Source: Oscillibacter valericigenes Sjm18-20
GTDB lineage: Bacteria > Bacillota > Clostridia > Oscillospirales > Oscillospiraceae
DNA length: 64,000 nucleotides
Assembly: GCA_000283575.1 (NCBI GenBank)
Contig: AP012044.1
Span: 2,108,001 to 2,172,000, forward strand
Direction: 5' to 3'
Positions 1 through 7,046 of this stretch are shown here, in pieces. The notes below the pieces were generated by a model, which saw only the letters and a list, made by a program, of their open reading frames with translations, was not told where the DNA came from and ran no database searches. Numbering within the stretch: the stretch's first letter is position 1; the number at the start of each line of letters is the position of its first letter. The position numbers and the translations under genes are program-made.

Positions 1-66
1 GCGGCTGGCGGCGGTGTGCTGCTGGCAGAGCTTCTTTGCAAGGAAGGTTATATCACCGCAAAGTGA
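1..66 (+). CDS. 3' end of an unidentified gene
   Basis: The first 66 bases are open in frame 1 and encode 21 residues (ending KEGYITAK) before a TGA stop at 64-66. A strong hairpin terminator follows 20 bases later, which supports this being a true gene end. The fragment is too short to assign a family. Confidence 0.55.
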   Translation, partial: AAGGGVLLAELLCKEGYITAK

Positions 67-85
67 TGCGGCTATTATAGTATAA

Positions 86-120
86 GCGCCTGTCCGCGTT
101 TCGCGGGCAGGCGCTTTTTT
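86..120 (+). terminator. Rho-independent terminator
   Basis: A 13-bp GC-rich stem (86-98 with 102-114) has a 3-base loop and is followed by six T residues. It ends the partial plus-strand gene. It also lies just beyond the stop of the minus-strand ABC-F gene at 136, so it may serve both convergent genes, although the minus-strand T tract is poor. Confidence 0.85.
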
Positions 121-135
121 AGTTCTTCCGGCGGC

Positions 136-1740
136 TCACTTCGCGTTTTCCGTCTTCTGAAGTTCGATATAGTCGTCGTATGTGCAAGCCTTATCGACAA
201 TGCTTCCATCCGGCTGGAAGTCCATGATGCGGTTTGCCACGGTCTGGACGAATTCGTGGTCGTGGCTGGAGAACAGCACTACGCCCTTGTACTCGATCAG
301 TCCCTTGTTGACGGCGGTGATGGATTCCAGATCCAGATGGTTGGTGGGCTGGTCCAGCACTAGCGCGTTGGAGCCGAACAGCATCATCCGCGAGAGCATA
401 CACCGCACCTTTTCGCCGCCGGAAAGAACCTTGACGGCTTTGAACACCTCGTCCCCGGAGAAGAGCATCCGGCCCAGAAAAGAGCGCATAAACGACTCGG
501 TGGTTTCGCCTGTGTACTGTCCCAGCCATTCCACCAGATTCAAATTGCAGTCGTTGAAGAAGGCGGAGTTATCCAGCGGAAAATAGCTGGTGGAGATGGT
601 GGTGCCCCACTTAAAGCTGCCCTCATCCGGCTCCAGTTCCTCCATGAGAATCTTGAACAATGTGGTCTTGGCCAACTCGTTTTCACCCACAAAGGCGATC
701 TTGTCCCCCTTGTTCACCCGGAAGGAGACATCGTTCAAAAGTCTGCGCCCGTCGATCGTCTTGCAAAGGCCCTCCACGGTCAAAATCTCCTTGCCCGGCT
801 CCCGGTCCATGGAAAAGCCCACAAAGGGATACCGCCGGGAGGACGCGGGCATCTCATCCACCGTCAGCTTGTCCAGGAGCTTGCGGCGGGAAGTGGCCTG
901 CTTGGATTTGGACTTGTTGGCGGAGAATCTCTGGATAAACAGCTGCAATTCCTTGATCTTTTCCTCGTTCTTCCGGTTCTGGTCCTTCATCATCTTCTGG
1001 ACCATCTGGCTGGACTCGTACCAGAATTCGTAGTTACCCACGTACATTTTGATTCTGCCGTAGTCCACGTCCACGATGCTGGTGCAGACGTTATTCAAAA
1101 AATACCGGTCGTGGCTCACCACGAGGATGAGGCCCTCATACTCCATCAGGAAGTTTTCAAGCCACTCGATGGCCTGAAGATCCAGATGGTTGGTGGGTTC
1201 GTCCAGCAAAATGATGTCCGGTTTTCCAAACAGCGCCTGGGCAAGCAGCACTTTCACCTTTTCCTTGGCGGTAAGGGCGGACATCTGGCTGTACAAAATG
1301 TCGTTGGAGAGACCAAGGCCCTGAATCAGGCGGCTGGCGTCGGACTCCGCCTCCCAGCCGTCCATGTCGGCAAACTCGGCCTCCAGCTCGCTGGCTTTCA
1401 CGCCGTCCGCGTCGGAGAAGTCCTCCTTCTCATACAGGGCGTCCTTCTCCTTCATGATGTTGTACAGGCGCTGGTTGCCCATGATGACCGTATCCAGCAC
1501 GGTGTACTCGTCATACTGGAAGTGGTCCTGCTTCAAAACCGACATCCGCTGGTTTGCGGAGATGACGACCTCTCCGGTGGTGGGCTCCAGGTCGCCGGAG
1601 AGGATGCGGAGGAACGTGGTCTTTCCCGCACCGTTGGCACCGATGATGCCATAGCAGTTGCCGGGCGTGAATTTGAGATTCACGTCCTTAAACAGCGACT
1701 GGCCGCTGAAATTCAGGCTGACTTCACTGACTGTAATCAT
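136..1740 (-). CDS. ABC-F family ATPase, YkpA/YbiT-like
   Basis: This 534-residue protein has two tandem ABC ATPase domains joined by a charged linker and has no membrane segments, the layout of ABC-F ribosome-associated ATPases. The first domain has Walker A GANGAGKTT and Walker B LLDEPTNHLD, but its signature reads ALTAKEKVKV instead of LSGGE. The second domain has an altered Walker A, GENELAKTT, with a normal LSGGEKVRC signature and LDQPTNHLD, where the usual catalytic Glu is Gln. I recall similar departures in YkpA-like relatives, so they need not mean decay. Start ATG at 1740 has AAGGAA upstream. The gene lies 98 bases downstream of tyrS on the same strand. Role by family: translation-associated ATPase, exact function unknown. 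Confidence 0.9.
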   Translation of the reverse strand: MITVSEVSLNFSGQSLFKDVNLKFTPGNCYGIIGANGAGKTTFLRILSGDLEPTTGEVVISANQRMSVLKQDHFQYDEYTVLDTVIMGNQRLYNIMKEKDALYEKEDFSDADGVKASELEAEFADMDGWEAESDASRLIQGLGLSNDILYSQMSALTAKEKVKVLLAQALFGKPDIILLDEPTNHLDLQAIEWLENFLMEYEGLILVVSHDRYFLNNVCTSIVDVDYGRIKMYVGNYEFWYESSQMVQKMMKDQNRKNEEKIKELQLFIQRFSANKSKSKQATSRRKLLDKLTVDEMPASSRRYPFVGFSMDREPGKEILTVEGLCKTIDGRRLLNDVSFRVNKGDKIAFVGENELAKTTLFKILMEELEPDEGSFKWGTTISTSYFPLDNSAFFNDCNLNLVEWLGQYTGETTESFMRSFLGRMLFSGDEVFKAVKVLSGGEKVRCMLSRMMLFGSNALVLDQPTNHLDLESITAVNKGLIEYKGVVLFSSHDHEFVQTVANRIMDFQPDGSIVDKACTYDDYIELQKTENAK

Positions 1741-1838
1741 TCTTGTTTTCCTTTTTGTCGTTTTCGTATTTCAGCGCGACAGCAGGCGCGCAAAAAACGC
1801 GTCTGCTGCTGCTGATGGCACAGTAATTATATTATAAA

Positions 1839-3059
1839 TCAAATCTTGGCGCGATGGAAGACTTTTTTACCTTTTTTAATGACAATTCCGTTTCCGGAGA
1901 AATCATCCCGGTCAAACGTGTCGGAAATCTCCGCCTTTTTGTCGTCCACCGTCACGCCGCCCTGCTGCACCAGACGCCGGGCCTCGCCGTTTGAGGCGCA
2001 GAGGCCGCAGGCCGTCAGCAGGTTCAAAATGCCGATCTTTCCGCCGTCGAACTGGGCGTCGGCCAGGACGGTGGCGGGCATATTCTCCGCACCGCCCGCA
2101 CCGGTAAAGAGGCTCTTTGCCGTCTCCTGCGCCTTCTCCGCTTCGGCCTCGCCGTGGACCAGCTTGGTCAGCTCATAGGCCAAAATCTCCTTGGCCCGGT
2201 TGAGCTGACTGCCTTCCCAGCGGTCCATGGCGTCGACCTCCTCCAGCGGCAGAAACGTCAGCATCCGGATGCACTTGAGTACGTCCGCGTCGCCCACATT
2301 TCTCCAGTACTGATAGAAGTCAAAGGGGCTGGTCTTGGCCGGATCCAGCCACACCGCGCCGGAGGCGGTCTTGCCCATCTTCTTCCCCTCGGAGTTCAGA
2401 AGCAGGGTGATGGTCATGGCGTATGCATCCTTGCCTAGCTTCCGGCGAATCAGCTCCGTGCCGCCCAGCATATTGCTCCACTGGTCGTCGCCGCCGAACT
2501 GCATGTTGCAGCCGATGGTCTGAAACATGTGGTAGAAATCGTAGGACTGCATAATCATATAGTTGAATTCCAGGAAGGAAAGACCCTTTTCCATCCGCTG
2601 CTTATAGCATTCCGCCCGCAGCATATTGTTCACGGAGAAGCACGCGCCCACCTCCCGCAGAAGCTCCACGTAGTTCAGCTTCATCAGCCACTCGGCATTG
2701 TTGACCATCATCGCCTTGCCCTCGCCGAACTCGATAAAATGCTCCATCTGCTTTTTAAAGCAATCGCAGTTGTGCTGAATGGTATCCGGCGTCATCATCT
2801 GGCGCATGTCTGTCCGCCCGGAGGGATCTCCGATCATTCCGGTGCCTCCGCCGATCAGGGCGATGGGTCGGTTCCCCGCCATCTGCAAACGCTTCATCAG
2901 GCAAAGGGCCATAAAATGGCCCACGTGCAAACTGTCCGCCGTGGGGTCAAAGCCGATATAAAAAACGGCCTTCCCATTGTTCACAAGCTCCCGGATCTCC
3001 GCCTCGTCCGTCACCTGTGCAATGAGGCCCCGGGCCTTCAATTCCTCGTAAATTTCCAT
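1839..3059 (-). CDS. tyrS: tyrosyl-tRNA synthetase
   Basis: TyrRS activates tyrosine with ATP and charges tRNA-Tyr in the cytoplasm. The 406-residue protein carries the class I HIGH motif as HVGH (residues 45-48) within FDPTADSLHVGH, and the KMSKS loop as KKMGKT. The C-terminal 65 or so residues (LLTACGLCASNGEARRLVQQ onward) are an S4 RNA-binding domain. Length and architecture fit the bacterial TyrS family. The start ATG at 3057-3059 has GGAG about 11 bases upstream. Expression is controlled by the tyrosine T-box leader immediately upstream, which independently confirms the amino-acid specificity. Confidence 0.97.
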   Translation of the reverse strand: MEIYEELKARGLIAQVTDEAEIRELVNNGKAVFYIGFDPTADSLHVGHFMALCLMKRLQMAGNRPIALIGGGTGMIGDPSGRTDMRQMMTPDTIQHNCDCFKKQMEHFIEFGEGKAMMVNNAEWLMKLNYVELLREVGACFSVNNMLRAECYKQRMEKGLSFLEFNYMIMQSYDFYHMFQTIGCNMQFGGDDQWSNMLGGTELIRRKLGKDAYAMTITLLLNSEGKKMGKTASGAVWLDPAKTSPFDFYQYWRNVGDADVLKCIRMLTFLPLEEVDAMDRWEGSQLNRAKEILAYELTKLVHGEAEAEKAQETAKSLFTGAGGAENMPATVLADAQFDGGKIGILNLLTACGLCASNGEARRLVQQGGVTVDDKKAEISDTFDRDDFSGNGIVIKKGKKVFHRAKI

Positions 3060-3108
3060 AGTCTCGCTTCTCCTGTCTTATAAGTTTTTGCCTAGGGACA
3101 GGACGCGG

Positions 3109-3383
3109 AAAAAACGCCCTCCGTCCCATAGGGACAGAGGGCGAATCGTTTCGCGGTACCACCTCTGTTCGCGCCGTCCTCGCGGACAGACGCCTCCGGC
3201 CGTGCCATCACACGGCAGCGCTATAACGGGCGTACCCGGAGCACGCCTACTGGGCCGCTTTTCTGGCCGTTTGGGTGCCGGTTCAGAGGTGTATTCACCC
3301 GCCGGCGCTCTCCCCTTTCCACCTGTCAGGGGCTCTCTTTGCAGCGTCGCGCGGGGTACTGTTCCCCATCATCACTGTATACA
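3109..3383 (-). promoter_or_regulatory. T-box riboswitch leader of tyrS (Tyr specifier)
   Basis: On the minus strand the leader contains the T-box core AGGTGGTACCGCG (plus coordinates 3152-3164), which pairs with the uncharged tRNA acceptor end. It is followed by a strong terminator: a cgccctc...gagggcg stem (3115-3143) and six Ts (3109-3114). A stem I-like 5' part starts with GTGATGATGGGGAACAGTACC. The proposed specifier is TAC at 3291-3293 in the context GTGAATACACC, the tyrosine codon, matching the downstream gene. By analogy with known T-boxes, uncharged tRNA-Tyr stabilises the antiterminator and allows tyrS transcription. Confidence 0.93.
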
Positions 3384-3389
3384 GGAAAC

Positions 3390-3418
3390 ACTATATCCGA
3401 TTTTTCGGCGTTTGTCAA
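3390..3418 (-). promoter_or_regulatory. Sigma-A-type promoter of the tyrS T-box leader
   Basis: TTGACA (3413-3418) and TATAGT (3390-3395) on the minus strand are separated by 17 bases, near consensus. Transcription would start about position 3383, giving a leader of roughly 320 bases before tyrS. Confidence 0.85.
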
Positions 3419-3471
3419 GAAAAAGGATTTTTCCCCGGACACTTTTAGGAAAGAGGAAGAGTCTCCGCTCA

Positions 3472-4806
3472 TCAATACTTGCCCAGATCCGCAGAGCCGT
3501 CCGCGCTGGCGGTCTTGCCGAACTGGAAGTCGTTGCCGGGCAGGATGGCGTTCAGCGCCACGCCCGCGATGGCGGCGATGGCCAGACCCGTCAGAGTTAC
3601 GTGCGCGCCCGCCACGGTGAAGGTCAGCCCGCCGTAGCTGTTGAAACCCAGGCCTGAGACCAGAATCACCGCCGCGATCAGGAGGTTGCGGCTGCGGGTG
3701 AAGTCCACTTGATTTTCCACCACGTTCCGGATACCCACGGCGGAGATCATCCCGTAGAGCACAAAGCTGACGCCTCCGATGATCGCCGTGGGAATGGAGT
3801 TGATGACGGCGGCAAATTTGGGACTGAAGGACAAAATCACCGCGTAGACCGCCGCCAGACGCACAACCTTCGGGTCGTACACCCGGCTGAGGACCAGCAC
3901 GCCGGTGTTCTCTCCGTAAGTCGTGTTGGCGGGTCCGCCGAACATACCCGCCAGGGACGTTGCAAGACCGTCGCCCACCAGTGTGCGGTGAAGGCCCGGG
4001 TCCTCCAGAAAGTTCTCCCCCACCGTGGCGGAGATGGCAGAGATATCGCCCACATGCTCCATCATGGCCGCAATGGCGATGGGAGCCATGACGAGAATGG
4101 CGGACACATCGAACTTTGCCAGCACGAAAGGCTGCAAACCGAAGAAACCGGCTTCCCCCACGGAGGAGAAGTCCACCTGCCCAGTGAGCAGTGCCGCCGC
4201 GTAGGGGATAACCACGCCCAACAGGATGGGGATGATCTTCAGCATTCCCCTGCCCCAGATGTTGAACACGATGATAGCCGCGATGGCCAGAAGCGCCAGG
4301 GGCCAGCAGGTGGCAGCGTTGGTCACGGCAGTGGGCGCCAGAATCAGGCCGATCAGGATGATGATGGGCCCGGTGACCACAGGCGGGAAATAGCGCATGA
4401 CCTTGTAGGGGCCCACCACTTTAAAAAGGAGCGCCAGCACCAGGTATAGAAGGCCCGCCACCACCACGCCGCCCAAGGCATAGGGGAGTTTATCCGCGCC
4501 GGTCATGGAGGCGTATTTACCCCCGTTCAGCTCCGCCACCGCGGCGAAGCCGCCCAGATACGCGAAGGAGGAGCCTAAGAACGCCGGGACCTTGAATTTT
4601 GTGCAGGCGTGAAACAGCAGCGTTCCAAGTCCCGCAAACAGCAGCGTGGTCTGGATGGACAGAGGCAGACCGTATCCGCTGACGATAATGGGGACCAGTA
4701 CGGTAGCGCCGAACATGGCGAACATATGCTGCAAGCCCAGCAGCAGCATTTTTGGGACCCCCAGTGTTCGGGCGTCCCGGACGGGACCGGAATTCTTCTC
4801 ATTCAT
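3472..4806 (-). CDS. uraA: uracil permease, NCS2 family
   Basis: This is a multi-pass inner-membrane nucleobase symporter that imports uracil. It shows NCS2 hallmarks: a hydrophobic protein of 444 residues with the TM8 motif EHVGDISA and the TM10 motif TYGENTGVL, whose Glu residues bind substrate in UraA. The reading frame is open further upstream to 4884, but the start is set at ATG 4804-4806 (MNEKNSGPV) because AGGAGAG lies about 8 bases before it and the upstream part overlaps a leader peptide and terminator. Xanthine/uric-acid specificity is less likely given the close UraA resemblance, but substrate is by similarity only. Transcription is probably controlled by the attenuator at 4831-4906. 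Confidence 0.92.
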   Translation of the reverse strand: MNEKNSGPVRDARTLGVPKMLLLGLQHMFAMFGATVLVPIIVSGYGLPLSIQTTLLFAGLGTLLFHACTKFKVPAFLGSSFAYLGGFAAVAELNGGKYASMTGADKLPYALGGVVVAGLLYLVLALLFKVVGPYKVMRYFPPVVTGPIIILIGLILAPTAVTNAATCWPLALLAIAAIIVFNIWGRGMLKIIPILLGVVIPYAAALLTGQVDFSSVGEAGFFGLQPFVLAKFDVSAILVMAPIAIAAMMEHVGDISAISATVGENFLEDPGLHRTLVGDGLATSLAGMFGGPANTTYGENTGVLVLSRVYDPKVVRLAAVYAVILSFSPKFAAVINSIPTAIIGGVSFVLYGMISAVGIRNVVENQVDFTRSRNLLIAAVILVSGLGFNSYGGLTFTVAGAHVTLTGLAIAAIAGVALNAILPGNDFQFGKTASADGSADLGKY

Positions 4807-4830
4807 GGCAGGTTTTCTCTCCTTTTGCGC

Positions 4831-4856
4831 AAAAAAATACCGGCACAACGGCCGGT
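4831..4856 (-). terminator. Attenuator terminator in front of uraA
   Basis: On the minus strand a stem ACCGGC/GCCGGT (4851-4856 with 4839-4844) with a 6-base loop is followed by seven Ts (4831-4837). It lies between the promoter and uraA, so it must be read through for uraA expression. Its 5' arm begins at the stop codon of the leader peptide. Confidence 0.82.
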
Positions 4857-4906
4857 TAAACGGGAAAAGCAAAAAAGGCGGCACCGCAATTCTTCCACAT
4901 CGTCAT
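4856..4906 (-). CDS. putative 16-residue leader peptide of uraA
   Basis: An ATG at 4904-4906 preceded by AAAGGGGG (about 6 bases away) opens a 16-codon frame, MTMWKNCGAAFFAFPV, stopping with TAA at 4856-4858. The second half of the frame is read from a U-rich stretch (CCTTTTTTGCTTTTCCC in the mRNA sense), and the stop codon touches the attenuator stem. The layout resembles E. coli pyrL-pyrBI, where UTP-limited pausing in a U-rich tract lets the translating ribosome catch up and block the terminator. The layout is visible in the sequence; the mechanism is inferred. Confidence 0.62.
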   Translation of the reverse strand: MTMWKNCGAAFFAFPV

Positions 4907-4937
4907 GGTACAGCCCCCTTTCGCTCTTTTCCGTATA

Positions 4938-4966
4938 ATTATACAGAAGTATCGGATCGATTGCAA
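4938..4966 (-). promoter_or_regulatory. Promoter of the uraA leader
   Basis: TTGCAA (4961-4966) and TATAAT (4938-4943) on the minus strand are 17 bases apart. The predicted start near 4931 gives a leader RNA of only about 100 bases up to the attenuator, which leaves little room for a PyrR-type antiterminator/anti-antiterminator. Confidence 0.8.
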
Positions 4967-5019
4967 GGACGAATTCTCCTGCCTTTGTAAAAAATATCCC
5001 TTAAAATTTAGTGATTATG

Positions 5020-5051
5020 ACGGCGGCCTCCTGTTTTCAGAAGGCCGCCGT
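5020..5051 (-). terminator. Hairpin downstream of the CDF transporter gene
   Basis: A perfect 10-bp GC-rich stem (5020-5029 with 5042-5051) lies just after the stop at 5076. There is no clean T tract on the minus strand, so it may be a weak terminator or an RNA-protecting hairpin. Confidence 0.5.
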
Positions 5052-5075
5052 AGGTCGGCTTTTCATGTTTGAAGC

Positions 5076-6245
5076 TCACATGGTGTACGATTGCTCCACG
5101 GTCACCACTGCGAAATAGTTTCCGTCCAGCGCCTGCACCGCCGCGCAGATCTTGGACCGCACCTGTTCGTCGGCAAGCCGGAATTTAAACGGCACCACCG
5201 CGTCAAAAATCAGATTCGTGTGGGTCGCCCCCACCACCATGCGGAAATCGTGGATGGATATCTGGTCGTCGATGCATTTCACCAATGCCTCCACCTTTTT
5301 GCGGGTTTCATCCGTAATCCCGTCATCCACCACGATAGGGTCCATATGGATCACCGTCTCGCAGCCCAGCTTCTTCTTCAGCTCCGTCTCGATGTTGTCG
5401 ATCTCATCGTGGATATCCAGCACGTTTTCGTTGGCCGGCACCTCCGCGTGGAGGGAGATCATCCGGCGGCCGGGGCCGTAATCATGGACGATGAGGTCGT
5501 GGATGCCCAGAATGCCCGGATGCGCCATCACGATATCCCGGATGCTGGCCACAAACTCGGCGGAGGGCGGCTGGCCCAGCAGAGGGTTCAGCGTATCCCG
5601 CCCGGAGCCCAGACCGGACCATATGATGAACAGCGCCACCAGAATGCCGCACCAGCCGTCGATCTGCACCCCGGAAAAACGGCCCGCCAGCGTAGCGAGC
5701 AGCACCGCCGCAGTGGCTGCGCTGTCGCTGAGACTGTCCATGGCGGTGGCGTGCATGGCGGTGGAGTTGATGCGCTTTCCCACAGTGCTGTTATAATAGC
5801 ACATGTACATCTTTACGCAGATGGACACAGACAGTATCCCGACGCTCACCCATGAAAATTCCACCGGCTGGGGGCGCAGGATTTTCTCAACGGAGGTCCG
5901 GGCCAGCTCAAAGCCCATCAAAATAATCAGCATGGAGACCAGCAGTCCGGAGAGATATTCAATCCGCCCGTGGCCGAAGGGATGCTCCGAGTCCGGCCGC
6001 TGTTCCCCCAGCCGAAAGCCCATCAGCGTGATGACGGAGGAACCCGCGTCGGACAGGTTGTTGAATGCGTCGGCGGTGATGGCGATGGAACCGGAGACCG
6101 TTCCGGCGAAAAACTTGCCCGCAAACAGCAAGACATTCAGCAGAATTCCCACCGAGCCGCACAGGACGCCATAGGCCGTCCGCACCGCCGGGTTTTCCAC
6201 ATCATCCCCGTTTTTAATAAAAATTTTTGAGAGAAGCCGGATCAT
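5076..6245 (-). CDS. cation diffusion facilitator (CDF) family metal exporter
   Basis: CDF proteins are dimeric membrane antiporters that export divalent metals such as Zn, Mn or Fe. The 389-residue protein has six predicted membrane segments in its first half and a cytoplasmic domain in the second half. The metal-site segments are recognisable: ADAFNNLSDAG in TM2 and DSLSDSAAT in TM5. Aligned to YiiP, the first TM2 ligand is Asn rather than Asp, so the exported metal cannot be assigned. The start at ATG 6243-6245 (MIRLLSKIF) is chosen because AAGGAG precedes it; the frame is open upstream to 6380 without a ribosome site. It follows the zinc-ribbon gene by 95 bases, so co-transcription is possible. 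Confidence 0.88.
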   Translation of the reverse strand: MIRLLSKIFIKNGDDVENPAVRTAYGVLCGSVGILLNVLLFAGKFFAGTVSGSIAITADAFNNLSDAGSSVITLMGFRLGEQRPDSEHPFGHGRIEYLSGLLVSMLIILMGFELARTSVEKILRPQPVEFSWVSVGILSVSICVKMYMCYYNSTVGKRINSTAMHATAMDSLSDSAATAAVLLATLAGRFSGVQIDGWCGILVALFIIWSGLGSGRDTLNPLLGQPPSAEFVASIRDIVMAHPGILGIHDLIVHDYGPGRRMISLHAEVPANENVLDIHDEIDNIETELKKKLGCETVIHMDPIVVDDGITDETRKKVEALVKCIDDQISIHDFRMVVGATHTNLIFDAVVPFKFRLADEQVRSKICAAVQALDGNYFAVVTVEQSYTM

Positions 6246-6340
6246 GCCGTCAGTCTCCTTTTCACAGCGGCAGAGGCCGCCGGTGTTTATTCGCCTCTTT
6301 CCTTCAAAAAAGGGCGCCGGATAAGGGGGGGCGCGGAAGG

Positions 6341-6952
6341 TCACGCCTCCCCGGGAATCGTCAGACGCAGGTGGCAGCACAATTCGTCCAAATCGTCCTC
6401 CGTGGCGGCGGGAATGCGCAGCTTCGCGCCGCAGGACTTACAGATCAGATCCACGGCGGACCGGCGAATCTCCATAGCGCAGTCATGGCTGCCGCAGGCG
6501 CAGACAATTCCGTTGTCCCGGGCGGCGATCTCCTTCAGTTCGGAGAGAACCTCGTACATGATGACACTGTCCAAAAACGGCTCGCCGCCGTTCTCACGGT
6601 GCTGCTTTTCCTTCTCCGCCAGGATCTCCAATTCCCGCAAGTGCTTTTCAACGCTTCCCTCGTCCCCCACATAGCAACAGAACTCCTGCGTCTTTGCGCA
6701 GCCGAAGGCCACGCCGCCCTCCCGCGTCAGATTCTCCACGCTGCACTGGGCCATGTGGGTCTCGCCGCACAGTCCGCAGGGAACGAAAATTTTACACCGC
6801 TGCCCGTCAAACTCCGTGCGCAGGGCGGAACCGCCGCACGGGCACTCCACCTCCACGCCGGAGGCCTCCAGCGCAAACAGGGACCGCGCCGCCATCACAG
6901 GCTTTCCGCAGGCGGGGCAGAGATAGCCGAACGTCCTCATCTCATTTTCCAT
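6341..6952 (-). CDS. zinc-ribbon-containing conserved hypothetical protein
   Basis: The 203-residue protein is rich in paired cysteines: CPAC near residue 12, CPCG near 38, CGLC near 59, a CACG-x4-C pattern near 150 and CKSC near 170. This suggests several zinc ribbons that alternate with helical segments such as VEKHLRELEILAEKEKQHRE. It has no signal peptide or membrane segment, so it is likely cytosolic. ATG at 6952 has GAGGTG 6 bases upstream, the same style as trpS here. A TGCTATACT extended -10 lies near 6999-7007. I do not recognise the family; its function is unknown. Confidence 0.75.
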   Translation of the reverse strand: MENEMRTFGYLCPACGKPVMAARSLFALEASGVEVECPCGGSALRTEFDGQRCKIFVPCGLCGETHMAQCSVENLTREGGVAFGCAKTQEFCCYVGDEGSVEKHLRELEILAEKEKQHRENGGEPFLDSVIMYEVLSELKEIAARDNGIVCACGSHDCAMEIRRSAVDLICKSCGAKLRIPAATEDDLDELCCHLRLTIPGEA

Positions 6953-7046
6953 GGGTACACCTCAAATTTATGATTCTTGCAAATGCTATTAAATGTGTAG
7001 TATAGCATACCACAGAGGGGTTTTCCAGTATTTTCTGTCAATTTTC

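Noticed and set aside
1780..1808. Terminator between tyrS and the first ABC-F gene
   Set aside because: There is an 11-bp imperfect stem with an A/T loop, but no T tract follows it on the minus strand, so termination is not supported.
4831..4910. PyrR-type attenuator upstream of uraA
   Set aside because: The leader is too short for the usual antiterminator and anti-antiterminator, and I find no clear PyrR-binding loop; kept as an alternative to be tested.
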